In this document: positions 1-6,880 of the stretch, one piece after another
Layout: the number at the start of each line of letters is the position of its first letter
Numbering within the stretch: the first letter of the stretch is position 1
Source: CAYPOY01 sp964412395
GTDB taxonomy: Bacteria; Chloroflexota; Anaerolineae; B4-G1
Length of the DNA: 9,004 nt
Reading direction: 5' to 3'
Assembly: GCA_964412395.1 (NCBI GenBank)
Contig: CAYPOY010000218.1
Span: 1-9,004 of the forward strand
The notes under the pieces: generated by a model
Database searches by the model: none
The model's input: the letters and a program-made list of their open reading frames with translations, nothing else
Told to the model about the DNA's origin: nothing
Position numbers and translations under genes: made by a program

Positions 1-69
1 TTGTAAAAAACTTTTCCATAGGGTTTTTGCTTTAGTATAATGACGAATGCATTAGCATATGTAACATAC

Positions 70-648
70 TTATCTGTTATTCTTATCTGAATATTTTTTT
101 TTATACAAATAAATAACCCGGGCTCGTGCTCTTTTTAGCCGCATTTTGGCAGCATCTTCACTAATCCTCAATGATTCACTGATCTGCTTCAATGAAAGGT
201 TATCCTGATATTTCATATAGAGAAGGGCCTTTTCTTCCGGATGGATCATTTCCAATATTATCAACAGATTCTCATACGAGATCACTTCAAGGTTTTCTTC
301 TGTTTCATCGATGATTTCCGGTATTTCATGCTGACGATTCCACTCCGGGTAATGAAGCTTCTTTCGGGAACGCAAATAATCGATACAATGGTTATAGGTA
401 ACTGAGTACAGCCATGAAGAAAAAGAAGATAAATACTTAAATGTGCTTAGCTTTTCATAGGCTTTTGAGAAAATATCTTCGGTAAGTTCTATGGCTTGTT
501 GCCGGTTTTTCACCAAACCATAACACTTGTCCAGTACCTTACGCTGATATCTGCTATACAATATCTCATAATAGTCAGGATTATGATCCGACTGCATCCT
601 GAAGAGAATTTCCTCATCAGTCAGTGATTGCAGGATGTTATTTTTCAT
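70..648 (-). CDS. ECF-family RNA polymerase sigma factor
   Basis: A 192-residue sigma-70 factor of the extracytoplasmic-function class, which directs core RNA polymerase to a dedicated promoter set. Region 2 spans about residues 25-95: YEILYSRYQRKV, the acidic ELTEDIFSKAYEKL stretch, then the -10-recognition helix FSSWLYSVTYNHCIDYLRSRKK. After an acidic linker (about 108-125), region 4 spans about 126-183, with the helix-turn-helix LSLKQISESLRISEDAAKMRLKRARARV that reads the -35 element. Length and two-domain layout are normal for the class. The ATG at 648 was chosen because it gives a full N-terminus with a short A/T-rich leader. It is divergent from the PepSY-like gene at 721. No anti-sigma gene is visible; one could lie left of the window. 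Its regulon cannot be told from sequence, and control of the adjacent envelope genes is only a guess. Family call is very secure. Confidence 0.95.
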   Translation of the reverse strand: MKNNILQSLTDEEILFRMQSDHNPDYYEILYSRYQRKVLDKCYGLVKNRQQAIELTEDIFSKAYEKLSTFKYLSSFSSWLYSVTYNHCIDYLRSRKKLHYPEWNRQHEIPEIIDETEENLEVISYENLLIILEMIHPEEKALLYMKYQDNLSLKQISESLRISEDAAKMRLKRARARVIYLYKKKYSDKNNR

Positions 649-666
649 TCGGACAAATTTCTGTTA

Positions 667-700
667 CAAATTTAATCACCCTCGTCTTAATATTAAACAA
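667..700 (-). promoter_or_regulatory. Candidate Bacteroidota promoter for the sigma factor gene
   Basis: Read on the minus strand, TAAATTTG at 674-667 fits the Bacteroidota -7 consensus TAnnTTTG, and TTG at 700-698 lies 23 bp upstream as a possible -33 element. Transcription would start near 660, leaving a leader of about 12 nt before the ATG at 648. The match is by eye; the spacing is at the long end and the region is A/T-rich, so a chance match is possible. Confidence 0.4.
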
Positions 701-707
701 TATTAAA
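689..707. repeat. Tandem 9-bp direct repeat between divergent genes
   Basis: AATATTAAA occurs at 689-697 and again at 699-707, separated by one base, so the copies are offset by 10 bp, about one helical turn. Each contains the palindrome AATATT. It lies in the 72-bp space shared by the sigma factor and PepSY-like genes, overlapping the candidate -33 of the former and 14 bp from the start codon of the latter. It could be an operator or simply A/T-rich sequence. Confidence 0.35.
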
Positions 708-720
708 AACACTCATTACA

Positions 721-1149
721 ATGAAAACCTTTTTTATTATTTCAATCCTTCTTCTAAGTTACAGACTTACTGCACAGGAGGATGTTTTGCCTGCAAAGGT
801 GGAAGAAGCGTTTTACTCAAAATACAACAAGGTTTCTGGTTTGGAATGGAATATTGAAAACAATATGTACATTCTTGAATACTATAGAGGAGGCATCCTC
901 TTCACCAGTATCTATGATAAAAACGGCATCTGGATCGAAACTGCAGAAGTCATAGCTGATACTGATATCCCTATTATTCTTCAACAATATCTCAAAACCG
1001 ATTACCCTTCTGCCGGTATTTCTTACTCAGAAAAAGTTGAAACAAACGATCAGAAATCTTTCTTCAGGGTGAATCTTGAAGATTCTAATGGTATTATAAT
1101 TGTCCGATCAGATTTAGATGGACAAAATATTCAGGTTTTAAGTCCATAA
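721..1149 (+). CDS. Secreted PepSY-like (DUF2874-type) protein
   Basis: A 142-residue exported protein. Residues 1-18 form a signal peptide (MK, hydrophobic FFIISILLLSY, then a likely cleavage after TAQ). The mature part follows the pattern of the 'beta-lactamase-inhibitor-like, PepSY-like' family common in Bacteroidota: a helix with VEEAFYSKYNKVSGLEW, paired strands (YILEYYRGGILFTSIYD, then NGIWIETAEVI), a helix DIPIILQQYLKTDYP, then further strands to the C-terminus. There is no lipobox cysteine, so it is probably a soluble periplasmic protein. Molecular function is unknown for this family; ligand or peptide sensing and inhibition are only suggestions. It is divergent from the sigma factor gene and 123 bp ahead of the lipoprotein gene, so it is likely its own unit. 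Start is supported by the signal peptide beginning at this ATG. Family assignment is from recalled pattern, not a search. Confidence 0.75.
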   Translation: MKTFFIISILLLSYRLTAQEDVLPAKVEEAFYSKYNKVSGLEWNIENNMYILEYYRGGILFTSIYDKNGIWIETAEVIADTDIPIILQQYLKTDYPSAGISYSEKVETNDQKSFFRVNLEDSNGIIIVRSDLDGQNIQVLSP

Positions 1150-1272
1150 AAATAACCTGCCTGGAAGCGTTACTTCATAATTCTTTTACGTCTAAATTGA
1201 AATTTCACCAACATCCCTTATGGACCATTTTAATAGTATAAAACAAACACAAATTATAATAATTTAAATACG

Positions 1273-1884
1273 ATGAAAAACAAATTTTATTTAGGTCTTG
1301 CAACTCTATCACTAGTTGTATTTTTTACCGCCTGTTCTAAATTACCTCAGACTGAGATAGATCGGGCCAATCAGGCAATTGACTCAGCAAAAGCAGCCGG
1401 TGCTGAACTATATCTTCCTGCTGAATTTGCAAACCTCCAGGATACTATGAAAGCAGCAATGGAAGAAATTGAAGTACAGAAATCGAAATTCATTAAAAAC
1501 TTTGGAACTTCGAAAGAATTGCTTGCAGAAGTCACTCTGTATGCAAGTGAAGTTACAATGCAAACAGAAGAAAAAAAGGTGGCACTGAAAACAGAAATTC
1601 AAACTACTCTTAATGAGGTGAAAATTTTGCTTGAAGAAAACAAAAAATTGATTACAGAAGCACCAAAAGGTAAAGAAGGAACTTCAGCTCTTGTTGCCAT
1701 GAAGAATGAAATTAATGCACTTGAATCTAATGTTAACGAAATCAATGCATCCCCTGATCAGGACAATTATCTCACAATTCTGAATAAAGTAAAAATGATA
1801 AAGGAACAGGCCGCAGCAATAAATACAGAACTTAAGGATATTATAGCGAAGTATCAATCAAACGTTAGAGGTCGTAAATCGTAA
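1273..1884 (+). CDS. DUF4398-like helical lipoprotein
   Basis: A 203-residue lipoprotein. Residues 1-20 are a type II signal peptide ending in a lipobox (FFTA before Cys21). The sequence after the Cys (SKLPQTE) has no acidic cluster of the kind linked with surface export in Bacteroidota, so a periplasm-facing position is more likely. The rest is nearly all helix-forming: residues 25-65 (TEIDRANQAIDSAKAAGAE, then LYLPAEF) fit the DUF4398 pattern of Ala-rich helices, and 95-190 read as long heptad-like helices with many Glu and Lys, probably a coiled coil. There are no catalytic motifs. The same N-terminal pattern recurs just after the membrane anchor of the enzyme encoded next (1962). This hints at a shared partner or at mutual contact in the envelope. 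A strong terminator follows the gene. No consensus promoter was found in the 123 bp upstream. Lipoprotein call is secure; domain name is moderately sure. Confidence 0.85.
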   Translation: MKNKFYLGLATLSLVVFFTACSKLPQTEIDRANQAIDSAKAAGAELYLPAEFANLQDTMKAAMEEIEVQKSKFIKNFGTSKELLAEVTLYASEVTMQTEEKKVALKTEIQTTLNEVKILLEENKKLITEAPKGKEGTSALVAMKNEINALESNVNEINASPDQDNYLTILNKVKMIKEQAAAINTELKDIIAKYQSNVRGRKS

Positions 1885-1907
1885 GCTTCTTGTTAATTAA
1901 TCTTAAT

Positions 1908-1937
1908 TCCCCGGGAAGTTAGCCCGGGGATTTTTTT
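1908..1937 (+). terminator. Strong intrinsic terminator after the lipoprotein gene
   Basis: An 8-bp perfect stem (TCCCCGGG at 1908-1915 with CCCGGGGA at 1923-1930), a 7-nt loop (AAGTTAG) and seven T residues at 1931-1937. It stands out as a GC-rich island in A/T-rich DNA. It starts 23 bp after the lipoprotein stop codon and ends 24 bp before the ATG of the next gene, so it lies between genes that otherwise look like one unit. Confidence 0.9.
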
Positions 1938-1961
1938 ACGGAATGGTTTTGATACGGATCA

Positions 1962-3068
1962 ATGAAAAGAAATATTAAAATCAGATTAGCAATAACTTTG
2001 ACACTAACTGTTATTGCATTTTGCATATTGTTTATTTTGAATCGCGACCTTCCACCAACATCAGAAATCAAGGAAGCAAGAAAGGCCCTAAGTGATGCCA
2101 GGATGTGTAGTGCCGAACGTTATGCTTCAAAACTCTATTATCTGGCAGAAAACACTTATGATTCATCTATGCTTTATTGGAATATTGAGAATAAAAGGTT
2201 TTGGCTTTCCCGGGATTATGATAAGGTAAGAGAACTGGCTGCAGATGCTAAAAACCTTGCTATTAAATCTAAAGAGCATGCACAGGAAAATACAGTATTT
2301 GTCGAACAAATTTTGGGGCAGGAGCTACATTCCCTGCAAACACGTATAGACAATTTTCAAAGTTATTTTGATCGACTTCCTTTATCGGAAAAATCAGTGG
2401 AAAACAATCAAATGGGTTTGCTGATGCTGAAAGAAGCAGAAATTGCGTTCAGTAAATCCGATTTCCTACTGGCCAATAGTAAACTCAAATCAGCTCAAAA
2501 AAATATAACTATTTCCTATTCCGATGCGGAAAAAATTATTGCAAATTATTTTACAAACTATCCCGATTGGGAAAGATCAGTAAGAAAAACTATTGAAGGA
2601 TCCGAAAAAGAAAAAGCCTGCTGTATTGTTGTTGATAAATTTTCCAGGGAATGTCTGGTATATCATTCCGGGATTTTAAAAGAAAGATTTGATATTGAAC
2701 TTGGTAAGAACTGGATAGGCGATAAAAACCACCAGGGTGATAAATCAACTCCCGAAGGATACTACTATGTTGAAAACAAATTTGACGAGGGACAAACCAG
2801 GTATTATAAAGCCTTGCTTCTGAATTATCCCAATGAATCAGATAAGAAAAGGTTCAAAAAAAATCAGAAGAAAGGGATTGTTCCTTCCGGAACTGGCATT
2901 GGTAGTCTCATTGAAATACATGGTCATGGAGGTAAGGGAGCTGACTGGACTGATGGATGCATTGCTTTGCGTGATAGTGATATGAAGATTTTATTCCCCA
3001 TTTGTCCGAGAGGGACTCCTGTTACTATTGTCGGTTCTGTGAAACCACTTCATGAATTGATTCATTAA
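1962..3068 (+). CDS. Membrane-anchored YafK-type L,D-transpeptidase (YkuD fold)
   Basis: A 368-residue inner-membrane protein with its catalytic domain in the periplasm. Residues 9-26 are a transmembrane anchor. Residues 31-200 are mostly helical; 32-107 begin with SEIKEARKALSDAR and an AERY motif, similar to the DUF4398-like start of the lipoprotein encoded just upstream. Residues 219-357 form a YkuD domain: strands from CCIVVDKFSRECLVYHSG, the TPEGYYYV stretch, then His320 in EIHGHGG and Cys333 in DWTDGCIALRDSDM. The Cys motif is the DWTxGCIA form of the YafK/ErfK group rather than the classical SHGC(I/V)R form. Members of the fold make 3-3 peptidoglycan cross-links, attach or release envelope proteins, or act as amidases; which one applies here cannot be told. 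The 7-bp gap to the next gene implies co-transcription. No clear promoter lies between the upstream terminator and this ATG. Confidence 0.88.
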   Translation: MKRNIKIRLAITLTLTVIAFCILFILNRDLPPTSEIKEARKALSDARMCSAERYASKLYYLAENTYDSSMLYWNIENKRFWLSRDYDKVRELAADAKNLAIKSKEHAQENTVFVEQILGQELHSLQTRIDNFQSYFDRLPLSEKSVENNQMGLLMLKEAEIAFSKSDFLLANSKLKSAQKNITISYSDAEKIIANYFTNYPDWERSVRKTIEGSEKEKACCIVVDKFSRECLVYHSGILKERFDIELGKNWIGDKNHQGDKSTPEGYYYVENKFDEGQTRYYKALLLNYPNESDKKRFKKNQKKGIVPSGTGIGSLIEIHGHGGKGADWTDGCIALRDSDMKILFPICPRGTPVTIVGSVKPLHELIH

Positions 3069-3075
3069 CTGAATT

Positions 3076-3864
3076 ATGGAGCCTTTTATGGTACAGCTTG
3101 AAACCAGCTTTTTCAAGACATTAAAGCGGTTATTAATGAGATGGAAATTGATCAGCATATCTCTTTCTCAAACTTTTTATTTTATATCAAAAAAAAATAT
3201 CTCCATTGTATTTTTAATTCTAAAATTACTCGTTACGGTCCCGATTTTTATGGCGATGGCAATTTTTTTACCTCCCATCGTTCAAACAACTGTTAGCCCC
3301 GTATTAAAATTTCATAATGCAATTTTTCTCTCAGAAATTTCTGATCAACAGCGAGCGACAGAAACAGAACAATTAAAAAAAAATATTACACTGCTCATCA
3401 ATAAATTTGCACATTTTACTCCCCGCTCAAATTACTTAATAGTAAATAGTGCCGAAAATAAATTTTTTATTTACCGGGGGAAAAATATGATATACCATGG
3501 CATGTGCTCAACAGGTAGTTTTATTCTGCTGAAAAATGGGGCTGAGCAACAATGGTTATTTAAAACACCCCGGGGGGAATTTCAAATAAAAAGCAAAACC
3601 CGGTTCCCGGTCTGGAAAAAGCCGGATTGGGCCTTCATTGAAGAAGGCCTTCCCGTACCTCCGGCCAATCACTCCTCACGATATGAATATGGAGTACTGG
3701 GAGAATATGCTCTCAGTCTCGGTGATGGTTATCTTATCCATGGAACACTATATCAGCGTTTCATGGGATTGCCTGTTACGCACGGCTGTATTCGCCTTAA
3801 TGATAAAGATCTTGAATTTGTTTACAATTCATTATCAACCGGATCAAAAGTTTACATCTATTAA
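3076..3864 (+). CDS. Membrane-anchored L,D-transpeptidase, ErfK/YbiS type
   Basis: A 262-residue protein with a YkuD catalytic domain. The N-terminal 42 residues are basic and probably cytoplasmic; about 43-67 is a transmembrane segment. The catalytic domain runs from about 118 to 262: strand NYLIVNSAENKFFIYRG, the TPRGEFQI stretch at 164-171, His222 in GYLIHGTLY and the classical THGCIRL motif at 235-241 with nucleophile Cys238 and Arg240. It is expected to act in the periplasm, cutting an L,D bond in a donor peptide stem and making a 3-3 cross-link or an attachment to another acceptor. All key residues are present. ATG 3076 is 7 bp after the preceding stop; ATG 3088 is a possible alternative that would remove only four residues. 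The next gene starts 3 bp after the stop codon. Having two YkuD enzymes of different subtypes side by side suggests distinct steps of one process. Confidence 0.92.
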   Translation: MEPFMVQLETSFFKTLKRLLMRWKLISISLSQTFYFISKKNISIVFLILKLLVTVPIFMAMAIFLPPIVQTTVSPVLKFHNAIFLSEISDQQRATETEQLKKNITLLINKFAHFTPRSNYLIVNSAENKFFIYRGKNMIYHGMCSTGSFILLKNGAEQQWLFKTPRGEFQIKSKTRFPVWKKPDWAFIEEGLPVPPANHSSRYEYGVLGEYALSLGDGYLIHGTLYQRFMGLPVTHGCIRLNDKDLEFVYNSLSTGSKVYIY

Positions 3865-3867
3865 AGC

Positions 3868-4686
3868 ATGAAAAATTTCAAACAACATTTTCTTAGTATA
3901 CTTTCGAATGAGTCCGACAAAAGGAAGATATTCCATATATTCCTGACACTATTGGTTTGTGTTCTGCTTGTTTTCTTGATCCTAACAATTACGGCCCCGT
4001 GCAGGACATATAGAAAAATGTATACTGCTGTATATGCCGATTCAGCATTTATACAGGATCTTAGCAGGTTCCCACAAACTCCTTCTATTGATTCCCTTTT
4101 AAAAAAGAAGGCTTTTTTTGAAGCTCAACTGCATATGGTTGCTTCCGACTCAATTGTTCTGGTAATCAATTTAAACGATAGTATTGTTAATCTTCTAATA
4201 CAGGGAGTAACAATTCATTCAGCAAAGATTCCTGAATTTCGAATTGATCATGTTTTAAAAAAATTGCCACTACCTGTATACTATAAATTCTTCTCTCATT
4301 CAATTTCAGTTGTTGATGATTACAGCTCTATTGTCAAAGAACCAATAGTTATCAGACATGCCCCAAAAGATTCTCTGGAGGCAGCAAAATCGTTTTACTT
4401 CCCCGATACATTAAAAAAGGATCCTGCTTTTATTGTTTTAAGTACTGATATTGGTTTGGAAGTACACATTGAGCAAAATGAGAAAGCAGGAATGGCGATA
4501 AAAAGAATTCACTCAGAGTTTTTATTCAGAAAGAAATATCGGGATATGATAGCAAATGTAAAGCAAATACTTAAGTTCAGAAACCCTGAATATTCTCCTG
4601 TAATTTATATTGAATTATCAGGTGATGATGTCAGAACAATTTATAGGGCAATCCCTGATAATGCTCAGATAGTACTTATGTATTAA
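3868..4686 (+). CDS. Membrane protein, probable inactive YkuD-fold relative
   Basis: A 272-residue protein with a transmembrane segment at about 24-43 and a periplasmic remainder. I do not recognise it as a named family. By-eye comparison with the preceding L,D-transpeptidase suggests a shared fold. SIVLVINLNDSIVNLLIQG (95-113) matches the first strands of the YkuD domain, and IGLEVHIEQ (195-203) matches GYLIHGTLY, placing His200 on the catalytic His. About 104 residues separate these two landmarks, against 102 in the neighbour. The last 23 residues (from LSGDDVRTIYRAIP) match the YkuD C-terminus (LNDKDLEFVYNSLS). Where the enzyme has THGCIRL this protein has PVIYIEL (244-250), so Tyr247 replaces the catalytic Cys and Glu249 the Arg. 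The only cysteines, 31 and 45, lie in or by the membrane segment. It is therefore probably non-catalytic. The frame is intact and starts 3 bp after the previous gene, which argues for a working protein, perhaps a scaffold or regulator. Homology is inferred and unverified. Confidence 0.8.
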   Translation: MKNFKQHFLSILSNESDKRKIFHIFLTLLVCVLLVFLILTITAPCRTYRKMYTAVYADSAFIQDLSRFPQTPSIDSLLKKKAFFEAQLHMVASDSIVLVINLNDSIVNLLIQGVTIHSAKIPEFRIDHVLKKLPLPVYYKFFSHSISVVDDYSSIVKEPIVIRHAPKDSLEAAKSFYFPDTLKKDPAFIVLSTDIGLEVHIEQNEKAGMAIKRIHSEFLFRKKYRDMIANVKQILKFRNPEYSPVIYIELSGDDVRTIYRAIPDNAQIVLMY

Positions 4687-4713
4687 ATCTTCGTTTAAAC
4701 AATTGTAAGGTAT

Positions 4714-4842
4714 ATGAAAACACTTAAATTAAAATCAAAAATCCCGTGGGGTCGTGGTACATGGCCATTATTTGTTTTTTCAATTGGTTTGATCCTTATA
4801 CTGATCCTGATCAAATTATTAATGGATCATCTCCTGAAATAG
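4714..4842 (+). CDS. 42-residue single-pass membrane protein
   Basis: A short frame that begins with ATG at 4714 and ends with TAG at 4840-4842. The N-terminus is basic (MKTLKLKSK), followed by IPWGRGTWP, then a hydrophobic stretch at about 18-37 (LFVFSIGLILILILIKLL) and the tail MDHLLK. By the positive-inside rule the N-terminus should be cytoplasmic, with a very short periplasmic tail. A weak AAGG lies 3 bp ahead of the ATG. The gene is 27 bp behind the inactive YkuD-like gene on the same strand and ends 16 bp before the convergent antiporter gene, so it is best read as the last gene of the L,D-transpeptidase operon. Small membrane proteins of this kind often bind and tune larger membrane partners; that role is inference. 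It could still be a chance frame, but the clean topology and position favour a gene. Confidence 0.6.
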   Translation: MKTLKLKSKIPWGRGTWPLFVFSIGLILILILIKLLMDHLLK

Positions 4843-4858
4843 AGTGACCAAGATGCAT

Positions 4859-6865
4859 TCATTCAAGTCCCGGAATCACCAGGATAAAATTTTTATTGCT
4901 GTGGCGGAAGGTATAATTGCTGATGACTTTTTCATAGGAAAGATCAAAAGAAATGTAATGTTTACGTCCTAAAAAAATGATATTTAGTATATTTTCCGGT
5001 TGATCATTAAGTACGCTTTCAAATTCGGATACATTTTGAAGCAATTGCGTTTGAGTATATCTACTCCTTTTCCCTAATACTGAGAAGGAGTTGATTGTAG
5101 TTTGAGTTGAAAAAGTATTTGTATAGAAGCATACTTTTTTTTCTTTTATCGTAAATAATCTTGAAATCTTATTGATACAGCCGGGAAAAGCAGCTTCCAA
5201 CTCCGTATTTCTATAAAGAAAAATATTTATCCCCCCGATTTTGGTAAAGGTTCTATTCAGACAACATACATAAAGTGTCAGATTACTCTTAAAAAGATGA
5301 TCAAATACAGTACCAAATAATCTTTGGGCAGTACTCGACTTTGTTCCCCAACCAATAATCACATCTGTAATGAAAAGCTCCTTTGCAGCACGTATGATAC
5401 CATTAACTATATTCAGATCAATACGTGTTATTAATTTTATTTTTTCTGATATGATATTATAGGCATCAAATGATTGCCCGAGATTTTGCCTGATAGATGC
5501 AAGTTTTTCTCCGGCTTCATTATCATCTTTCACAACACTAAGAGCATATATTGGTTCTTCAGTCTCACTTACATTCATTCGCAAAGCAATTTGAATAAGT
5601 TCAACCATAGTATCAGGATTAGCAATAGGGACAAGGATCCTCTCCTCACGTTTGCGCCTGGTAAGCTGTAGTATATTTCTTTGTCTGGCAAGTTTTCTTC
5701 CTCCCCATTCCGTTATCAAAGTTGCTACTAAACTTGTTATAAGAATAATTAAAATTGCCGCATTGAAAATGGTGCTGTTAATAATGTTTTTCTGATATCC
5801 GATAAGGATAACAGCGATGGTGGCAGCAGCATGAGAACTAGTGAGTCCAAAAAGGACAATGCGCTGAGGTCTTGAATATGCAACTATTTTTTGCGTAACA
5901 AAGGAAGCCAGCCATTTCCCGGCAAGTGCCCCAACAATTAAAACAAAAGCAACAAACCACAGATAAATACCATGGAATAATATACGCAAATCAATAAGCA
6001 TACCTATGCTAAACAGGAATAATGGAATAAAAAGAATATTCCCAACGAATTCAATATGCTGGAATAACATTGAGTTCTTAGGAACAACTTTATTTAATGC
6101 CAATCCCGCAATAAAGGCTCCAATAATTGGTTCAACGCCGATAATTTTAGCAATAGAAGCAGAAAGACAAACCAACGATAATAATAAAAGATAATGAGAA
6201 TAGCGATCTCGCTTCATATTCTCAAAATACCACTTTGAAATTCTCGGGTAACTATAAAAAATAACCATTACATAAAGAGCAAATGCTATTCCAAGTTTTA
6301 CAATATCCCTCATAATACTATTGTCTTTTGTCAATCCCGTAATGATTGACAAGATTAAAAGGACAAGAGTATCAGTGATAATGGTTCCGCCAATAGCTGA
6401 CAATACAGCTACATCTTTGATAATTCCGAGTTTCCGGGCTATTGGATAAGCAACCAGTGTATGTGTTGAAAACATAATAGCCACCAGCAAAGTTGCCCGC
6501 ATATTTAGCATTAAAATATACTTGCTTACCGTAAACCCAATTATAAAAGGAAAAAGGAAAGTTAACGATCCGAATAAGATACTGGCCTTTTTACTTTTCT
6601 TAAAATCTTTCATATTAAGATCAAGTCCCGCCAGAAACATTATATAAAGCAATCCTATTGTACCCAGAAGAACAATGCCGGTATCTCTGTCGAGTATATG
6701 AAACCCATAGGGTCCTATAATTATTCCTGCGATAAGGTATGCCGCTATGTCAGGAATTCTGATGAGACGAAAAATGATGGGCGCAAGCAGTATAGTTACA
6801 ATGAGTATGGTAAATACATAAACAGGTTGCTGTAAAGGAAGACTAATGGCAATACAAATAGTCAT
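4859..6865 (-). CDS. CPA2-family cation/proton antiporter with USP tail
   Basis: A 668-residue inner-membrane transporter exchanging a monovalent cation (Na+ or K+) for protons. Residues 13-385 hold about twelve membrane segments typical of the Na+/H+ exchanger domain: IPDIAAYLIAGIIIGPYG at 37-54, FLAGLDLNM at 77-85, MFSTHTLVAYPIARKLG at 131-147, and GGTIITDTLVLLIL at 159-172, where Asp165 is the likely ion-binding acid in place of a DD or ND pair. Residues 406-537 are a universal-stress-protein domain starting EERILVPIANPDTMVELI. Its nucleotide motif is altered: Gly505, Thr508 where the second Gly is usual, then Gly518-Thr519. Residues 540-668 may be a second, degenerate USP domain. This tail probably senses nucleotides or cell state and gates transport, which is inference. 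It starts 15 bp after the exchanger gene and is the second gene of that operon. Ion specificity cannot be read from sequence. Confidence 0.92.
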   Translation of the reverse strand: MTICIAISLPLQQPVYVFTILIVTILLAPIIFRLIRIPDIAAYLIAGIIIGPYGFHILDRDTGIVLLGTIGLLYIMFLAGLDLNMKDFKKSKKASILFGSLTFLFPFIIGFTVSKYILMLNMRATLLVAIMFSTHTLVAYPIARKLGIIKDVAVLSAIGGTIITDTLVLLILSIITGLTKDNSIMRDIVKLGIAFALYVMVIFYSYPRISKWYFENMKRDRYSHYLLLLSLVCLSASIAKIIGVEPIIGAFIAGLALNKVVPKNSMLFQHIEFVGNILFIPLFLFSIGMLIDLRILFHGIYLWFVAFVLIVGALAGKWLASFVTQKIVAYSRPQRIVLFGLTSSHAAATIAVILIGYQKNIINSTIFNAAILIILITSLVATLITEWGGRKLARQRNILQLTRRKREERILVPIANPDTMVELIQIALRMNVSETEEPIYALSVVKDDNEAGEKLASIRQNLGQSFDAYNIISEKIKLITRIDLNIVNGIIRAAKELFITDVIIGWGTKSSTAQRLFGTVFDHLFKSNLTLYVCCLNRTFTKIGGINIFLYRNTELEAAFPGCINKISRLFTIKEKKVCFYTNTFSTQTTINSFSVLGKRSRYTQTQLLQNVSEFESVLNDQPENILNIIFLGRKHYISFDLSYEKVISNYTFRHSNKNFILVIPGLE

Positions 6866-6880
6866 TCTTTTATGGCTTTT

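Noticed and set aside
1..69. Possible hairpin AAAAAC...GTTTTT as terminator of the sigma gene
   Set aside because: The stem is only A/T-rich and weak, with no clear loop or T tract in the right place; the 69 bases hold no gene I can support.
624..857. Open frame on the plus strand
   Set aside because: It overlaps the start of the sigma factor gene and the first third of the PepSY-like gene in another frame, and has no domain pattern.
1408..1602. Open frame on the minus strand, rich in Phe and Cys
   Set aside because: Antisense to the Glu/Lys-rich lipoprotein gene, where TTC/TTT-type codons arise from GAA/AAA; a composition artefact.
1944..1951. TGGTTTTG as a -7 promoter element for the first L,D-transpeptidase gene
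   Set aside because: Second base does not fit, no -33 element at a suitable distance, and it lies only 10 bp from the ATG.
3638..3871. Open frame on the plus strand inside the second L,D-transpeptidase
   Set aside because: It runs through the catalytic Cys region of a clear enzyme in another frame.
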